30,358 nucleotides of DNA, taken from assembly GCA_039809305.1 (NCBI GenBank), contig JBDHUT010000001.1, forward strand, positions 1-30,358, given 5' to 3'. Numbering within the stretch: the stretch's first letter is position 1; every line of letters starts with the position of its first letter. The notes beneath the pieces were generated by a model that was not told the origin of the DNA, searched no databases, and was given only the letters and a program-made list of their open reading frames with translations. The position numbers and the translations under genes are program-made. Of this stretch, positions 7,399 through 14,911 are shown one piece after another. The DNA comes from JALHNF01 sp039809305 (GTDB lineage Bacteria > Patescibacteriota > Minisyncoccia > Phycocordibacterales > UBA5272).

Positions 7399-8232
7399 AT
7401 GAAAAATCTTCCCAAAATCATTGTCGTGTGTGGTCCTACAGCTACTGGAAAGTCCGACAAAGCTGTTTCTTTGGCGTTAGAAAATAATGGTGAAATAATT
7501 TCGGCTGATTCTCGACAGGTATATAAAGGACTTGATATCGGAAGTGGTAAAATCACAAAAAAGGAAATGAGGAATGTTCCTCACTACATGCTTGATGTCG
7601 CTTCACCTAAAAGAACGTATTCCGTCGCTCAATTTCAAAAAAAAGCAACTTTACACATTAAAAATATCTTAAAACACTGTAAAACACCTATCATATGCGG
7701 CGGAACAGGTTTCTATATTGATGCACTTCTTTATGGATCAGAATTTCCAAAAGTAAAAGCTAATTCTCGGTTAAGGAAAGAGCTCAGTAAAAAAACATCT
7801 CAAGAACTTTTTGCAATTCTTAAGAAGAAAGATATTCGACGAGCAAAAGATATAGATCCAAAAAATAAAGTACGACTTATTCGTGCGCTTGAGATTATTG
7901 ATAGTTTGGGTGTGGTACCAAAGATAACAAAAAAACTTCAATATGAAGTTGAGTATGTATACTTAGACTACCCAGATGATATTTTAAAAGAACGCATCCG
8001 TGTTCGTCTCTTGAAACGCATCAAGCAAGGTATGATTCATGAAGCTGAAAAACTGCACTCACAAGGACTTTCGTTTTCTCGGATGGAACAACTTGGACTT
8101 GAGTATAAATATCTCGCACTTTTATTACAAAAGAAAATATCGAGAAAAGAATTTTTAGAACAACTCGAAAGTGCGATTTGGCATTATGCAAAACGCCAGA
8201 GAACGTGGTTTAAAAAATATATACAAAAATAA
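7399..8232 (+). CDS. miaA: tRNA dimethylallyltransferase
   Basis: Adds an isopentenyl group to A37 of tRNAs that read codons starting with U, which steadies codon pairing. 277 residues, a little short against about 300. Motifs in order: P-loop GPTATGKS at 12-19, SADSRQVYKGLDIGSGK, GGTGFYIDALLYG, and the C-terminal LGLEYKYLAL and YAKRQRTWFKK. Likely substrates in this window are tRNA-Leu(CAA), tRNA-Trp(CCA) and tRNA-Tyr(GTA), all of which have A at 37 and adjacent A. A TATAGT at 7377-7382 may be its -10, which would give a leader of only about ten bases. Confidence 0.96.
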   Translation: MKNLPKIIVVCGPTATGKSDKAVSLALENNGEIISADSRQVYKGLDIGSGKITKKEMRNVPHYMLDVASPKRTYSVAQFQKKATLHIKNILKHCKTPIICGGTGFYIDALLYGSEFPKVKANSRLRKELSKKTSQELFAILKKKDIRRAKDIDPKNKVRLIRALEIIDSLGVVPKITKKLQYEVEYVYLDYPDDILKERIRVRLLKRIKQGMIHEAEKLHSQGLSFSRMEQLGLEYKYLALLLQKKISRKEFLEQLESAIWHYAKRQRTWFKKYIQK

Positions 8233-8235
8233 AAA

Positions 8236-8253
8236 CACGCCCCTAGGGGCGTG
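8236..8253 (-). terminator. Terminator palindrome that contains the stop codon of the 8243-8857 gene
   Basis: CACGCCCCTAGGGGCGTG is a perfect palindrome followed on the minus strand by TTTTTATTTTTG, a good intrinsic terminator. The TAG stop of the minus-strand gene is part of the palindrome centre, so the last four codons form the 5' arm. On the plus strand there is no T-tract, so it is a weak stop for miaA, which ends four bases before it. Confidence 0.8.
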
Positions 8254-8857
8254 CCTCAAACACAAAGTAATCTGGATGCCTGGACAGTACCAGATTCACA
8301 AATTGCTCTTCTGAAACAAAGGCTGGAGTGATGGTTCCTGCATAATTGTTGAGTGCGAAAAACCCAACTTCAACCTTTGTAGCAAAAGATGTTTGAGTGA
8401 CAAGTTGTGTCTCGGGCTTCTTATCTGATTTAAAGAACTTTCTGAACAAGGCTCTTAGGCCTTTTTCTTCAACCACCTCCTTATGGAGCGGCTTATCGAC
8501 CTCAACCTCAGAATGAATCACTGCTCGACTACCTAAAAAAACAATATAGCAGCCGACTGGGAAAATAGGTACGAGTTCTTCAAACTTAAGGAGGAGATCG
8601 AAAAGATACACACCAGGAAAATGATCACCCATATTTGTCGTCATCTCTTTTAGGGAAGCGACACAACTCACATTCTGCCCTCGTTCATGAAAGTTGAGGT
8701 CAAGGAGTACGAGACGCAAATCATTCACGTACAGAACTCCGTTTTTCATCTCAACTTTTACAGGACGAAAACGCCTTGAGGTCATGATGCGTACCAGCCT
8801 TCCGTCCGGAAGCAGGTACTTCTGAGCAATTCTCTCTTCAGTTGTATAGTTCATCAC
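8243..8857 (-). CDS. Hypothetical protein, 204 residues, atypical composition
   Basis: No signal peptide. Residues about 85-115 (VYLFDLLLKF to GCYIVFLGS) are hydrophobic but are interrupted by charge. A basic stretch RALFRKFFKSDKK sits near 137, and the C-terminal part (SEEQFVNLVLSRHPDYFVFEARP) is compact and aromatic. An AGGA lies seven bases before the first of two adjacent ATGs. Third positions are more GC-rich than in neighbouring genes, as in the orphan at 18565-18939, which suggests a different origin or expression level. The gene ends inside its own terminator. I do not recognise the family. Confidence 0.72.
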   Translation of the reverse strand: MMNYTTEERIAQKYLLPDGRLVRIMTSRRFRPVKVEMKNGVLYVNDLRLVLLDLNFHERGQNVSCVASLKEMTTNMGDHFPGVYLFDLLLKFEELVPIFPVGCYIVFLGSRAVIHSEVEVDKPLHKEVVEEKGLRALFRKFFKSDKKPETQLVTQTSFATKVEVGFFALNNYAGTITPAFVSEEQFVNLVLSRHPDYFVFEARP

Positions 8858-8915
8858 TTTTTCCTAAAAGATAGAGACTTTTTCATATAAACACATTTTC
8901 TATTTTTAGTAAACA

Positions 8916-9647
8916 CTACTTCATTGAGAGGTACTTTTTTCGTGTCGTTTCTGGAAATCGTTCAATCGCATACCGCAAGGTAGTTCGTGGCATATGTTGT
9001 ATATGATTATCCAAAAAGCTCCGCAGTACATTTTCTCCAGACTTCTTGCCCACTTCCCGAAGCATCCAACCAATAGCTTTGTGCATCAAATCATGTGTAT
9101 GTGAAAGTAAACGTTCTGCAACATAAAAAATCATTTTTTCATTACCCTTCTTTATTTGGTACAGCGTCGCAAGAACTATAATTCTGTTTTCCCACAAACT
9201 TTTACTTGCAATATATTTGTCTATAAAAGCAATTCTTTCTTCATGCCTCATACAAAGAGATATATACTCACCCACTATAATATGTGCGCTAGTATCCACA
9301 AGATCCCAATTATTTATGTATTTTGTATGCTTTGTGTAAAAGTCAAAAATTATCTTTTTATTATTTTTTGTCTGTGCTTTTCGGAAAAGTTTGACGAGTA
9401 TCAAAAGTGCACAAAGCCGTACTTCATGAATGGGATCTTTGAGGAGTTTTTGAACTTCAGTAAGTGAAATATCAGATGACACTTCTTTTACTACACCTCG
9501 CACCTGCGGCACCGTAACACCAATAAACACATCCCCTTCTCCATATTGCCCTTTTCCGGTCTTAAAAAACCACGCATTTGTTTTTGCTCGAGCGGGTGTG
9601 GCAAGAGAAAGGAGGGAGTGTTTGATTTGGGAAGAAGAATTTAACAT
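8916..9647 (-). CDS. AlkD-like DNA alkylation repair protein (HEAT-repeat DNA glycosylase family)
   Basis: Predicted to remove alkylated bases such as 3-methyladenine or 7-methylguanine, or to bind such DNA. 243 residues, full family length (about 230). Family features are NNWDLVD at 112-118, where the Trp and Asp correspond to the DNA-contacting and catalytic residues of AlkD, then HKAIGWMLREVGK and the C-terminal MPRTTLRYAIERF. The whole chain looks like paired helices as in HEAT repeats. It starts after the small HExxH protein gene with a gap of six bases, so the two are probably co-transcribed. Members without activity exist, so the enzyme role is inferred. Confidence 0.88.
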   Translation of the reverse strand: MLNSSSQIKHSLLSLATPARAKTNAWFFKTGKGQYGEGDVFIGVTVPQVRGVVKEVSSDISLTEVQKLLKDPIHEVRLCALLILVKLFRKAQTKNNKKIIFDFYTKHTKYINNWDLVDTSAHIIVGEYISLCMRHEERIAFIDKYIASKSLWENRIIVLATLYQIKKGNEKMIFYVAERLLSHTHDLMHKAIGWMLREVGKKSGENVLRSFLDNHIQHMPRTTLRYAIERFPETTRKKYLSMK

Positions 9648-9653
9648 GTTTTC

Positions 9654-10028
9654 TTAACCCTTAAATTCGTTACCAGCTTTTAAATACGCCTCCTTCTCAA
9701 ATCTATTATTTTTATAACCAACTCGAATATGTTCAAAAAAATATAAGAATGGAAAGATAAGTGGATATTTGCGATGTTGATTTATATGAATTAATTCATG
9801 TTCCAAATCAAAAGGTAAAGCATTTTGACCTAAGATAACAACAGAACCTATTGCTTGACCTCGCACACCCTTCATATATGAGAAGAGTTTTGTCCACCAC
9901 CAAGATGATGTTTTAAAAATCAATGCTTTATTTGAAAAAGAAATTTTTTTTGGAATAGAGATCAACCCGATAATGACCCCTAGTATCGTCCATGGTAAAT
10001 TAAAAATCTCAGAAATAGCATATTTCAT
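9654..10028 (-). CDS. Small membrane-associated protein with an HExxH zinc-protease-like motif
   Basis: 124 residues. A hydrophobic segment (about 10-26, LPWTILGVIIGLISIP) is followed by WWW, then LEHELIHINQHRKYP with HELIH at 77-81, and FEKEAY at 110-115 that could supply a third zinc ligand. A second hydrophobic stretch (IFPFLYFFEH) lies between them. The HExxH plus downstream Glu arrangement is that of gluzincin-type peptidases, but the protein is much shorter than characterised enzymes, so proteolysis is unproven. It is followed by the AlkD-like gene six bases later. Confidence 0.72.
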   Translation of the reverse strand: MKYAISEIFNLPWTILGVIIGLISIPKKISFSNKALIFKTSSWWWTKLFSYMKGVRGQAIGSVVILGQNALPFDLEHELIHINQHRKYPLIFPFLYFFEHIRVGYKNNRFEKEAYLKAGNEFKG

Positions 10029-10082
10029 ACAGATATCAAAATAGTATCATTTAAGAAGAAAGTTTACTTTTTCAGTATTTTG

Positions 10083-10153
10083 CGGGCGATGAAGGAATCG
10101 AACCCTCACCAAAGGTTTTGGAGACCTTCGTTCTACCACTAAACTAATCGCCC
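10083..10153 (-). tRNA. tRNA-Trp (anticodon CCA)
   Basis: 71 nt cloverleaf. The acceptor GGGCGAT pairs with ATCGCCC, the anticodon stem is AAGGT/ACCTT with loop CTCCAAA and anticodon CCA, and the T-loop is TTCGATT. Discriminator G; no encoded CCA. The anticodon reads UGG only, consistent with UGA remaining a stop. Confidence 0.95.
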
Positions 10154-10189
10154 GTTTGCAACTTTCACACTATAGCAAAAATAACAAAA

Positions 10190-10205
10190 CCCCGCGAATG
10201 CGGGG
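10190..10205 (-). terminator. Terminator after rpmG
   Basis: CCCCGC and GCGGGG pair around a four-base loop. On the minus strand the stem is followed by TTTTGTTATTTTT. It lies seven bases after the rpmG stop and before tRNA-Trp. Confidence 0.8.
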
Positions 10206-10212
10206 ATAATTG

Positions 10213-10374
10213 TTATTTTTTAGCCTCCTTAAAAAGGACGTGTTTTTTAAGTTTTTTACTAAACTTATTAAGCTCAATTTTTCGAGTAACAAGCTTTTTA
10301 TTCTTACTTGTCCAGTACACTTCTTTTGTGTCTTTGTTTACGAGCTTAATGAGTCGCGCTTGTGATTTTCCCAT
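10213..10374 (-). CDS. rpmG: 50S ribosomal protein L33
   Basis: 53 residues starting MGKSQARLIKLVNKDTKEVYW and ending KKHVLFKEAKK, matching bL33 across its length (family usually 49-56). It sits near the tRNA exit site of the large subunit. It lacks the two CxxC zinc pairs and so is the zinc-free form. It is short but unmistakable from the VYWTSKNK and KHVLFKE motifs. A hairpin terminator follows directly, and the upstream membrane protein gene ends 32 bases before its start. Confidence 0.93.
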   Translation of the reverse strand: MGKSQARLIKLVNKDTKEVYWTSKNKKLVTRKIELNKFSKKLKKHVLFKEAKK

Positions 10375-10406
10375 AGGTCAGTTGTATTAGAATAGGTCTA
10401 ACTCTA

Positions 10407-11315
10407 CTACATTTTTGCATCCGACGCAACAGACGCCTTATTTCGAGAAACACCAAAATACGCAATCATAATAAGCACAAGCCCTGCAATCGATAATATT
10501 ATTGGTAAACTAATACTATCAAAATACTTACCAATAAGAATCCCGAGTGTCGCCAAAAGGCCAATAATTGCAAGAATAGACTGTGTAAGAAATCTCCATC
10601 TCATACCACCATAAAGCATTGCTACCATAAGTGCAGGGAACCAAATGTCCCACAACGCAAATTCAGACGCACCATATCCCCTTCCTGCATCACTTAAGGA
10701 AAGTCCCGCGGAAACAATAATAACACTTGAAGCAAGGTTAAGTGCGTATTTAGCAAAAACTGATACGTACTCCTTGATATAAAAACCCAAGAACAAAAAG
10801 GATATTCCCAAAACAAGAAACGAATACGAATCAAAGTAATTATCAAACACCGGATTTGTACCAACAATAAGATTGATAATTGAACGTAAAGCTAAAAAAC
10901 CATAAACCGACCCCGCAAGCACAAAGATTGTTCTTCGAGTAAAAGCAAATGGAATATACGCAAGCGCACCAAAAAAAGTCATAATAAAAGACTTCATGGC
11001 CCCATTAAGCTCAACTTGCATTTCTCTAAAGAAAACTGAAAATGCAACAGGTAAAAGAAAAATTCCTATTAAATGAAAGATGGTTCCTGTATATGCTCTA
11101 TTGCCAACTTTAGTAAGAAAATAACCGGAAGTGTGTGCAATAACAAACCCAAGAACACAAAGCGCCACCCGTGTTAATGGGCCGAAGCTTGGCCATAAGT
11201 CTGAAAGAAGTTTCCCTAAACCAAAAGCAAGTAAAAGTCCGCCGAGAATAGCTATCAAAATCATCCCTGAATGTTCTGCTTTACGTGGGACTTGTTGAAT
11301 AATGTTGTTTTCCAT
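10407..11315 (-). CDS. Multi-pass membrane protein, DUF2157-like
   Basis: 302 residues that are hydrophobic almost throughout, with about ten membrane segments after a polar N-terminus of about 17 residues (MENNIIQQVPRKAEH). The C-terminus ends in a short basic, polar tail (SRNKASVASDAKM). The pattern of short hydrophobic hairpins with FGLGKLLSDLWPSFGP resembles the predicted membrane proteins grouped as DUF2157, but I cannot confirm the match. It begins nine bases after the stop of the neighbouring membrane-anchored protein gene; in other bacteria DUF2157 proteins are often paired with a small anchored partner, so the two may act together. Confidence 0.75.
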   Translation of the reverse strand: MENNIIQQVPRKAEHSGMILIAILGGLLLAFGLGKLLSDLWPSFGPLTRVALCVLGFVIAHTSGYFLTKVGNRAYTGTIFHLIGIFLLPVAFSVFFREMQVELNGAMKSFIMTFFGALAYIPFAFTRRTIFVLAGSVYGFLALRSIINLIVGTNPVFDNYFDSYSFLVLGISFLFLGFYIKEYVSVFAKYALNLASSVIIVSAGLSLSDAGRGYGASEFALWDIWFPALMVAMLYGGMRWRFLTQSILAIIGLLATLGILIGKYFDSISLPIILSIAGLVLIMIAYFGVSRNKASVASDAKM

Positions 11316-11324
11316 AATTTATGT

Positions 11325-11969
11325 TTATCGTACCCAACCAATAAATTGAACCCCTGAACCATATTGACTACTCGCAGGAATCACAAGATTCATCTTCGTT
11401 GCATATCGATTATTTTTTAAATAATAATCTTGTGAGTAACCATTGCTGAATCCATAAAAGTCACCAGAGTTACGTCCGTAAGTAAACTCAAAACCATCAG
11501 GAGACTCGAGTACATCACTTACATTTAGACGAAGTGCTTCATCAATGGTTAACTCACGACTCTCGTTGGTTGCTGGATTATGTTCAAAAACTTTCAAGCC
11601 CATTGAAAGAGCTTTCTGAAGCCTCTTTTCACTTGAACCAGGAAGCGTTGTGTCACAAAAATCAGGACGAGTTTGCATATTTACAACAGTAGTGGAAACT
11701 TGTTGTTTATCGTACACATTTCCGGTTATGTATGGATCACACTCTCGAAAAATTGAGTACGAGTTACCAATAGAGATTTTTCCATTTACCACAATAATTG
11801 CACCTTGTAGTTCGTATGTATTGGAAGGATATGTTGCATATACAAAATTTACCTTCGGAAGCGAACTCGACACTGGAAAGAGTACAAAAAACGCCACACC
11901 AACAATAAACAGAGCTGGTAAACCTAAACCAATCAAAAGGGGTGCTTTTTCTCGTATATTCATATACAT
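11325..11969 (-). CDS. Membrane-anchored extracellular protein, function unknown
   Basis: 214 residues with one N-terminal membrane segment (about 11-33, LLIGLGLPALFIVGVAFFVLF) and a large external part. Two Cys (in FRECDPY and DFCDTTLPG) could form a disulfide. Near the C-terminus is a Tyr/Gly/Ser-rich stretch (about 165-185). AGGG lies ten bases before the first ATG; a second in-frame ATG two codons later is equally possible. It is the first gene of a pair with the multi-pass membrane protein and is divergent from tRNA-Tyr. No family recognised. Confidence 0.7.
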   Translation of the reverse strand: MYMNIREKAPLLIGLGLPALFIVGVAFFVLFPVSSSLPKVNFVYATYPSNTYELQGAIIVVNGKISIGNSYSIFRECDPYITGNVYDKQQVSTTVVNMQTRPDFCDTTLPGSSEKRLQKALSMGLKVFEHNPATNESRELTIDEALRLNVSDVLESPDGFEFTYGRNSGDFYGFSNGYSQDYYLKNNRYATKMNLVIPASSQYGSGVQFIGWVR

Positions 11970-12029
11970 ATAGTATATACCCTTTTATTGATTCTTTTTT
12001 TATGTTATTCTCCACAAGTACCAAAATAT

Positions 12030-12112
12030 GCGTAGATGGTGGAGTGGTCTATCACAACAGACTGTAAATCTGTCGCCTTCGGGCTTCGTAGGTTCGAATC
12101 CTACTCTACGCA
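12030..12112 (+). tRNA. tRNA-Tyr (anticodon GTA)
   Basis: 83 nt class II tRNA. The acceptor GCGTAGA pairs with TCTACGC, the anticodon stem is ACAGA/TCTGT with loop CTGTAAA (anticodon GTA), there is a long variable arm CGCCTTCGGGCTTCG, and the T-arm is TAGG TTCGAAT CCTA. Discriminator A, no CCA encoded. Confidence 0.95.
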
Positions 12113-12116
12113 CAAA

Positions 12117-12150
12117 TTTTAAAACCCTTTACTAGTAAGGGGTTTTAAAA
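12117..12150. terminator. Bidirectional terminator between tRNA-Tyr and atpC
   Basis: A 12-bp stem (AAAACCCTTTAC against GTAAGGGGTTTT, one T-G pair) extends with TTTT/AAAA. It can end tRNA-Tyr from the left and the ATP synthase operon from the right; atpC stops twelve bases away. Confidence 0.75.
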
Positions 12151-12161
12151 TACTATAAAAA

Positions 12162-12584
12162 TTATCGGTTCCATTTACTCCCCACCTTTACACGATTTAA
12201 TTCTTTTTCAATAAGTGCTTCGAATCGTGCAAAATCAACATCAGACTCGTGAGATTTTTGTTCAAGCATCTTACGTGCCCGCTCTACTGCTTCCTGCGCT
12301 CGTGCAACATCAATATCCTCCGCCTTCTCAGATCGATCTACAAGAATATGTACAATACTTCCCGGTCGAATATCAATAACACCGGAGAATACCGCGAAAT
12401 GACTTTCGCCTTCTTTCGTTTTTAACACAAGCTCACCAGACACAATTGCACTCACAAGTGGAGTATGGGTTGGAAGCACGGTAATAACACCTGTTGTCGT
12501 GGGAACAGTCACAGACTCTGCTTCCCCTTTAAAAACAACTCTTTCTGGAGTAATAAGCTGTACCTGAAGATATGTGCGCTCCAT
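12162..12584 (-). CDS. atpC: F1Fo ATP synthase epsilon subunit
   Basis: Part of the central stalk of F1; it links gamma to the c-ring and can inhibit ATP hydrolysis. 140 residues, normal length. The N-terminal beta-sandwich (about 1-88) has LQVQLITPERVVF, GVITVLPTHTPLVSAI and FAVFSGVIDI; the C-terminal helical hairpin (about 90-135) has EDIDVARAQEAVERARKML. Last gene of the atp operon, five bases after atpD. Confidence 0.94.
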   Translation of the reverse strand: MERTYLQVQLITPERVVFKGEAESVTVPTTTGVITVLPTHTPLVSAIVSGELVLKTKEGESHFAVFSGVIDIRPGSIVHILVDRSEKAEDIDVARAQEAVERARKMLEQKSHESDVDFARFEALIEKELNRVKVGSKWNR

Positions 12585-12589
12585 ACAAA

Positions 12590-13969
12590 CTATTTTACCT
12601 CTTCAATACCACCCTTCATGTAGAAATTAAGCTCCGGTACATCATCATGAAGACCTTCAAGAATTTCTTTGAATCCACGAATTGTTTCTGCTATAGGAAC
12701 ATATTTTCCAGGACGACCAGTAAACTGTTCAGCTACGAAAAACGGTTGAGAGAGGAATCTTTGGATCTTTCGAGCTCGTAACACTGTCTTGCGATCTTCT
12801 TCAGAAAGCTCATCCATACCAAGAATAGCAATGATGTCTTGAAGATCTTTATAACGTTGCAAGACAAGTTGTACACCACGAGCTACTGTATAGTGTTCTT
12901 CTCCCACAATCTTTGGATCAAGAATTGTTGAATTTGAATCGAGTGGATCAACAGCCGGGTAAATACCGAGCTCAGAAAGAGGTCGAGAAAGCACTACTGT
13001 TGAATCTAAGTGTGAGAAGGTTGTCGCTGGCGCTGGGTCGGTAAGGTCGTCTGCCGGCACATATACCGCCTGTACAGAGGTAATAGACCCTTTATGAGTA
13101 GAAGTTACACGCTCTTGCAAACGCCCCATTTCTGAAGCAAGTGTTGGTTGATATCCCACCGCAGACGGCATTCGTCCAAGAAGTGCAGAAAGCTCAGATC
13201 CAGCCTGTGTAAAGCGGAATATATTATCTACGAAAAGAAGAATGTCTTTCCCTTCCTCGTCACGGAAATACTCTGCCATTGAAAGCGCGGAGAGGGCAAC
13301 ACGTGCACGAGCTCCCGGTGGTTCATTCATTTGTCCAAAAGCGAGTACAGTCTTATCAAGTACGCCAGATTCCTCCATTTCTCGATACAAGTCATTTCCT
13401 TCACGGCTTCGTTCACCTACTCCAGCAAACACTGAGTATCCACCGTGCTCAGATGCAATGTTTCGGATGAGTTCCTGAATGATAACTGTCTTACCTACAC
13501 CAGCTCCTCCGAAGAGACCCACTTTTCCACCTTTCAAGAAAGGACAAATCAAGTCAATAACTTTAATACCTGTTTCAAGAACTTCTGCTTTCGTAGATTG
13601 CTTCGCAAATGCCGGCGCTTCACGATGAATAGGATATTTCTTTTTTGTTTTTGGTGCGGGTTTGTTGTCAATTGGATTTCCTACTACATCAAACATACGT
13701 CCAAGTACTTCCGGACCAACAGGAACAGAAATTGCAGCGCCAGTGTCTGTAACTTCCATACCACGCATAAGCCCATCAGTTGAACTCATTGCAACAGCCC
13801 GAACCTCATTGAGTCCAATGTGGGCGGCAACCTCAAGAGTAAGTTCTACTTCTTTTTTATCTGTACCAACAAGTGTAACAGTAAGTGCGTTATATATTGC
13901 AGGAAGTGTTCCATCAAAAGAAACATCAACTACTGGACCTACGACTTGTGTTATTTTTCCTTTATTCAT
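12590..13969 (-). CDS. atpD: F1Fo ATP synthase beta subunit (catalytic)
   Basis: Catalytic subunit that makes ATP from ADP and phosphate at the alpha-beta interface. 459 residues. Walker A GGAGVGKT at 154-161, catalytic Glu in GERSREGNDLYREM, Walker B LLFVDNIFRF, then GRMPSAVGYQPTL and the DPAPATTFSHLD segment. The C-terminal DELSEED loop that touches epsilon and gamma is present (ILGMDELSEEDR). All catalytic residues seem intact. It lies between atpG and atpC. Confidence 0.98.
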   Translation of the reverse strand: MNKGKITQVVGPVVDVSFDGTLPAIYNALTVTLVGTDKKEVELTLEVAAHIGLNEVRAVAMSSTDGLMRGMEVTDTGAAISVPVGPEVLGRMFDVVGNPIDNKPAPKTKKKYPIHREAPAFAKQSTKAEVLETGIKVIDLICPFLKGGKVGLFGGAGVGKTVIIQELIRNIASEHGGYSVFAGVGERSREGNDLYREMEESGVLDKTVLAFGQMNEPPGARARVALSALSMAEYFRDEEGKDILLFVDNIFRFTQAGSELSALLGRMPSAVGYQPTLASEMGRLQERVTSTHKGSITSVQAVYVPADDLTDPAPATTFSHLDSTVVLSRPLSELGIYPAVDPLDSNSTILDPKIVGEEHYTVARGVQLVLQRYKDLQDIIAILGMDELSEEDRKTVLRARKIQRFLSQPFFVAEQFTGRPGKYVPIAETIRGFKEILEGLHDDVPELNFYMKGGIEEVK

Positions 13970-13987
13970 ACGTGTTTATTATTGTTA

Positions 13988-14902
13988 TTAATTCGCAGAA
14001 AGCGCGACAGCCCCTGAAGAAATCTCTGCAATTTCTTGAGTAACCGCATCCTGACGCACTCTGTTATACCGAAGTTTTAATGACTTTAACATATCATTTG
14101 CCGCATCTGTTGCCTGCTTCATAGCAAACATACGTGCACTATGTTCTGAAGCATGGCTTTCCGTCAAAATTTGATGGAAAGCGACATGAAGAAGCTGAGG
14201 AACAACCGTTGAAAGAATCGCTGAGGCGGATGGTTCAAATGTATACAGTGGTTTTGATTGCGCTAATTCTTTTTTCACTTCATCACTTCCCTCACTTATT
14301 TCCTCAAGAAGATTTTCAAAAATACCAGTACGTATTGGTAACATCTGTCGAGCAAGAGGTTTATACACACTAGCCTTTACATAATTAGTGAACAGGGTCA
14401 CAACAGAAACATACAGACCTGTTTCAAACTGACTAATAACAAACTTCGAAAGTGCGCGAGTATCATCGGGAGATGTATAGTTTTCAAGATCAATAAAGCT
14501 TGCAACAATATTCATCTTTAAACGTCGCGCAATTTTTTCAGAAAACTTTCCAACAGTGACAATGTCCACATTCTCTTTTTTGGTGTTTTTCAAATACACC
14601 ATTAAAGCTCGAGAGATGTTTGTATTATAACTTCCACATAAACCTTTGTTTGAAGATACTAAAACAAGCAAGGTCTTGCTTCCTGTTTTTGGTGTGATAA
14701 AGAGTTGATGTGTGTCGATAGTTTCTTTTGAAATTGACTCAATAAGCTCAAGGGCATGCACCGCATATGGACGCACAGAAAGAGTCTGCTGTACCGCTTT
14801 TTTCATTTTAGATACAGAAATCATTTCCATAGTACGAGTAATCTTTCGAATACTCCCCACAGACTTTATCTTTCCTTTTATTAATTTTGTACCTGCTGCC
14901 AT
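13988..14902 (-). CDS. atpG: F1Fo ATP synthase gamma subunit
   Basis: Rotor shaft of F1. 304 residues, near the usual 285-300. The conserved ends that form the coiled coil are clear: N-terminal GKIKSVGSIRKITRTMEMIS and C-terminal LRYNRVRQDAVTQEIAEISSG. The middle has SSNKGLCGSYN, the family nucleotide-fold motif. Gap of nine bases after atpA. Confidence 0.96.
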   Translation of the reverse strand: MAAGTKLIKGKIKSVGSIRKITRTMEMISVSKMKKAVQQTLSVRPYAVHALELIESISKETIDTHQLFITPKTGSKTLLVLVSSNKGLCGSYNTNISRALMVYLKNTKKENVDIVTVGKFSEKIARRLKMNIVASFIDLENYTSPDDTRALSKFVISQFETGLYVSVVTLFTNYVKASVYKPLARQMLPIRTGIFENLLEEISEGSDEVKKELAQSKPLYTFEPSASAILSTVVPQLLHVAFHQILTESHASEHSARMFAMKQATDAANDMLKSLKLRYNRVRQDAVTQEIAEISSGAVALSAN

Positions 14903-14911
14903 GATCTAATT

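Noticed and set aside
13662..13991. Plus-strand frame opposite atpD
   Set aside because: Shadow of a strongly conserved gene; no ribosome site or family signature.
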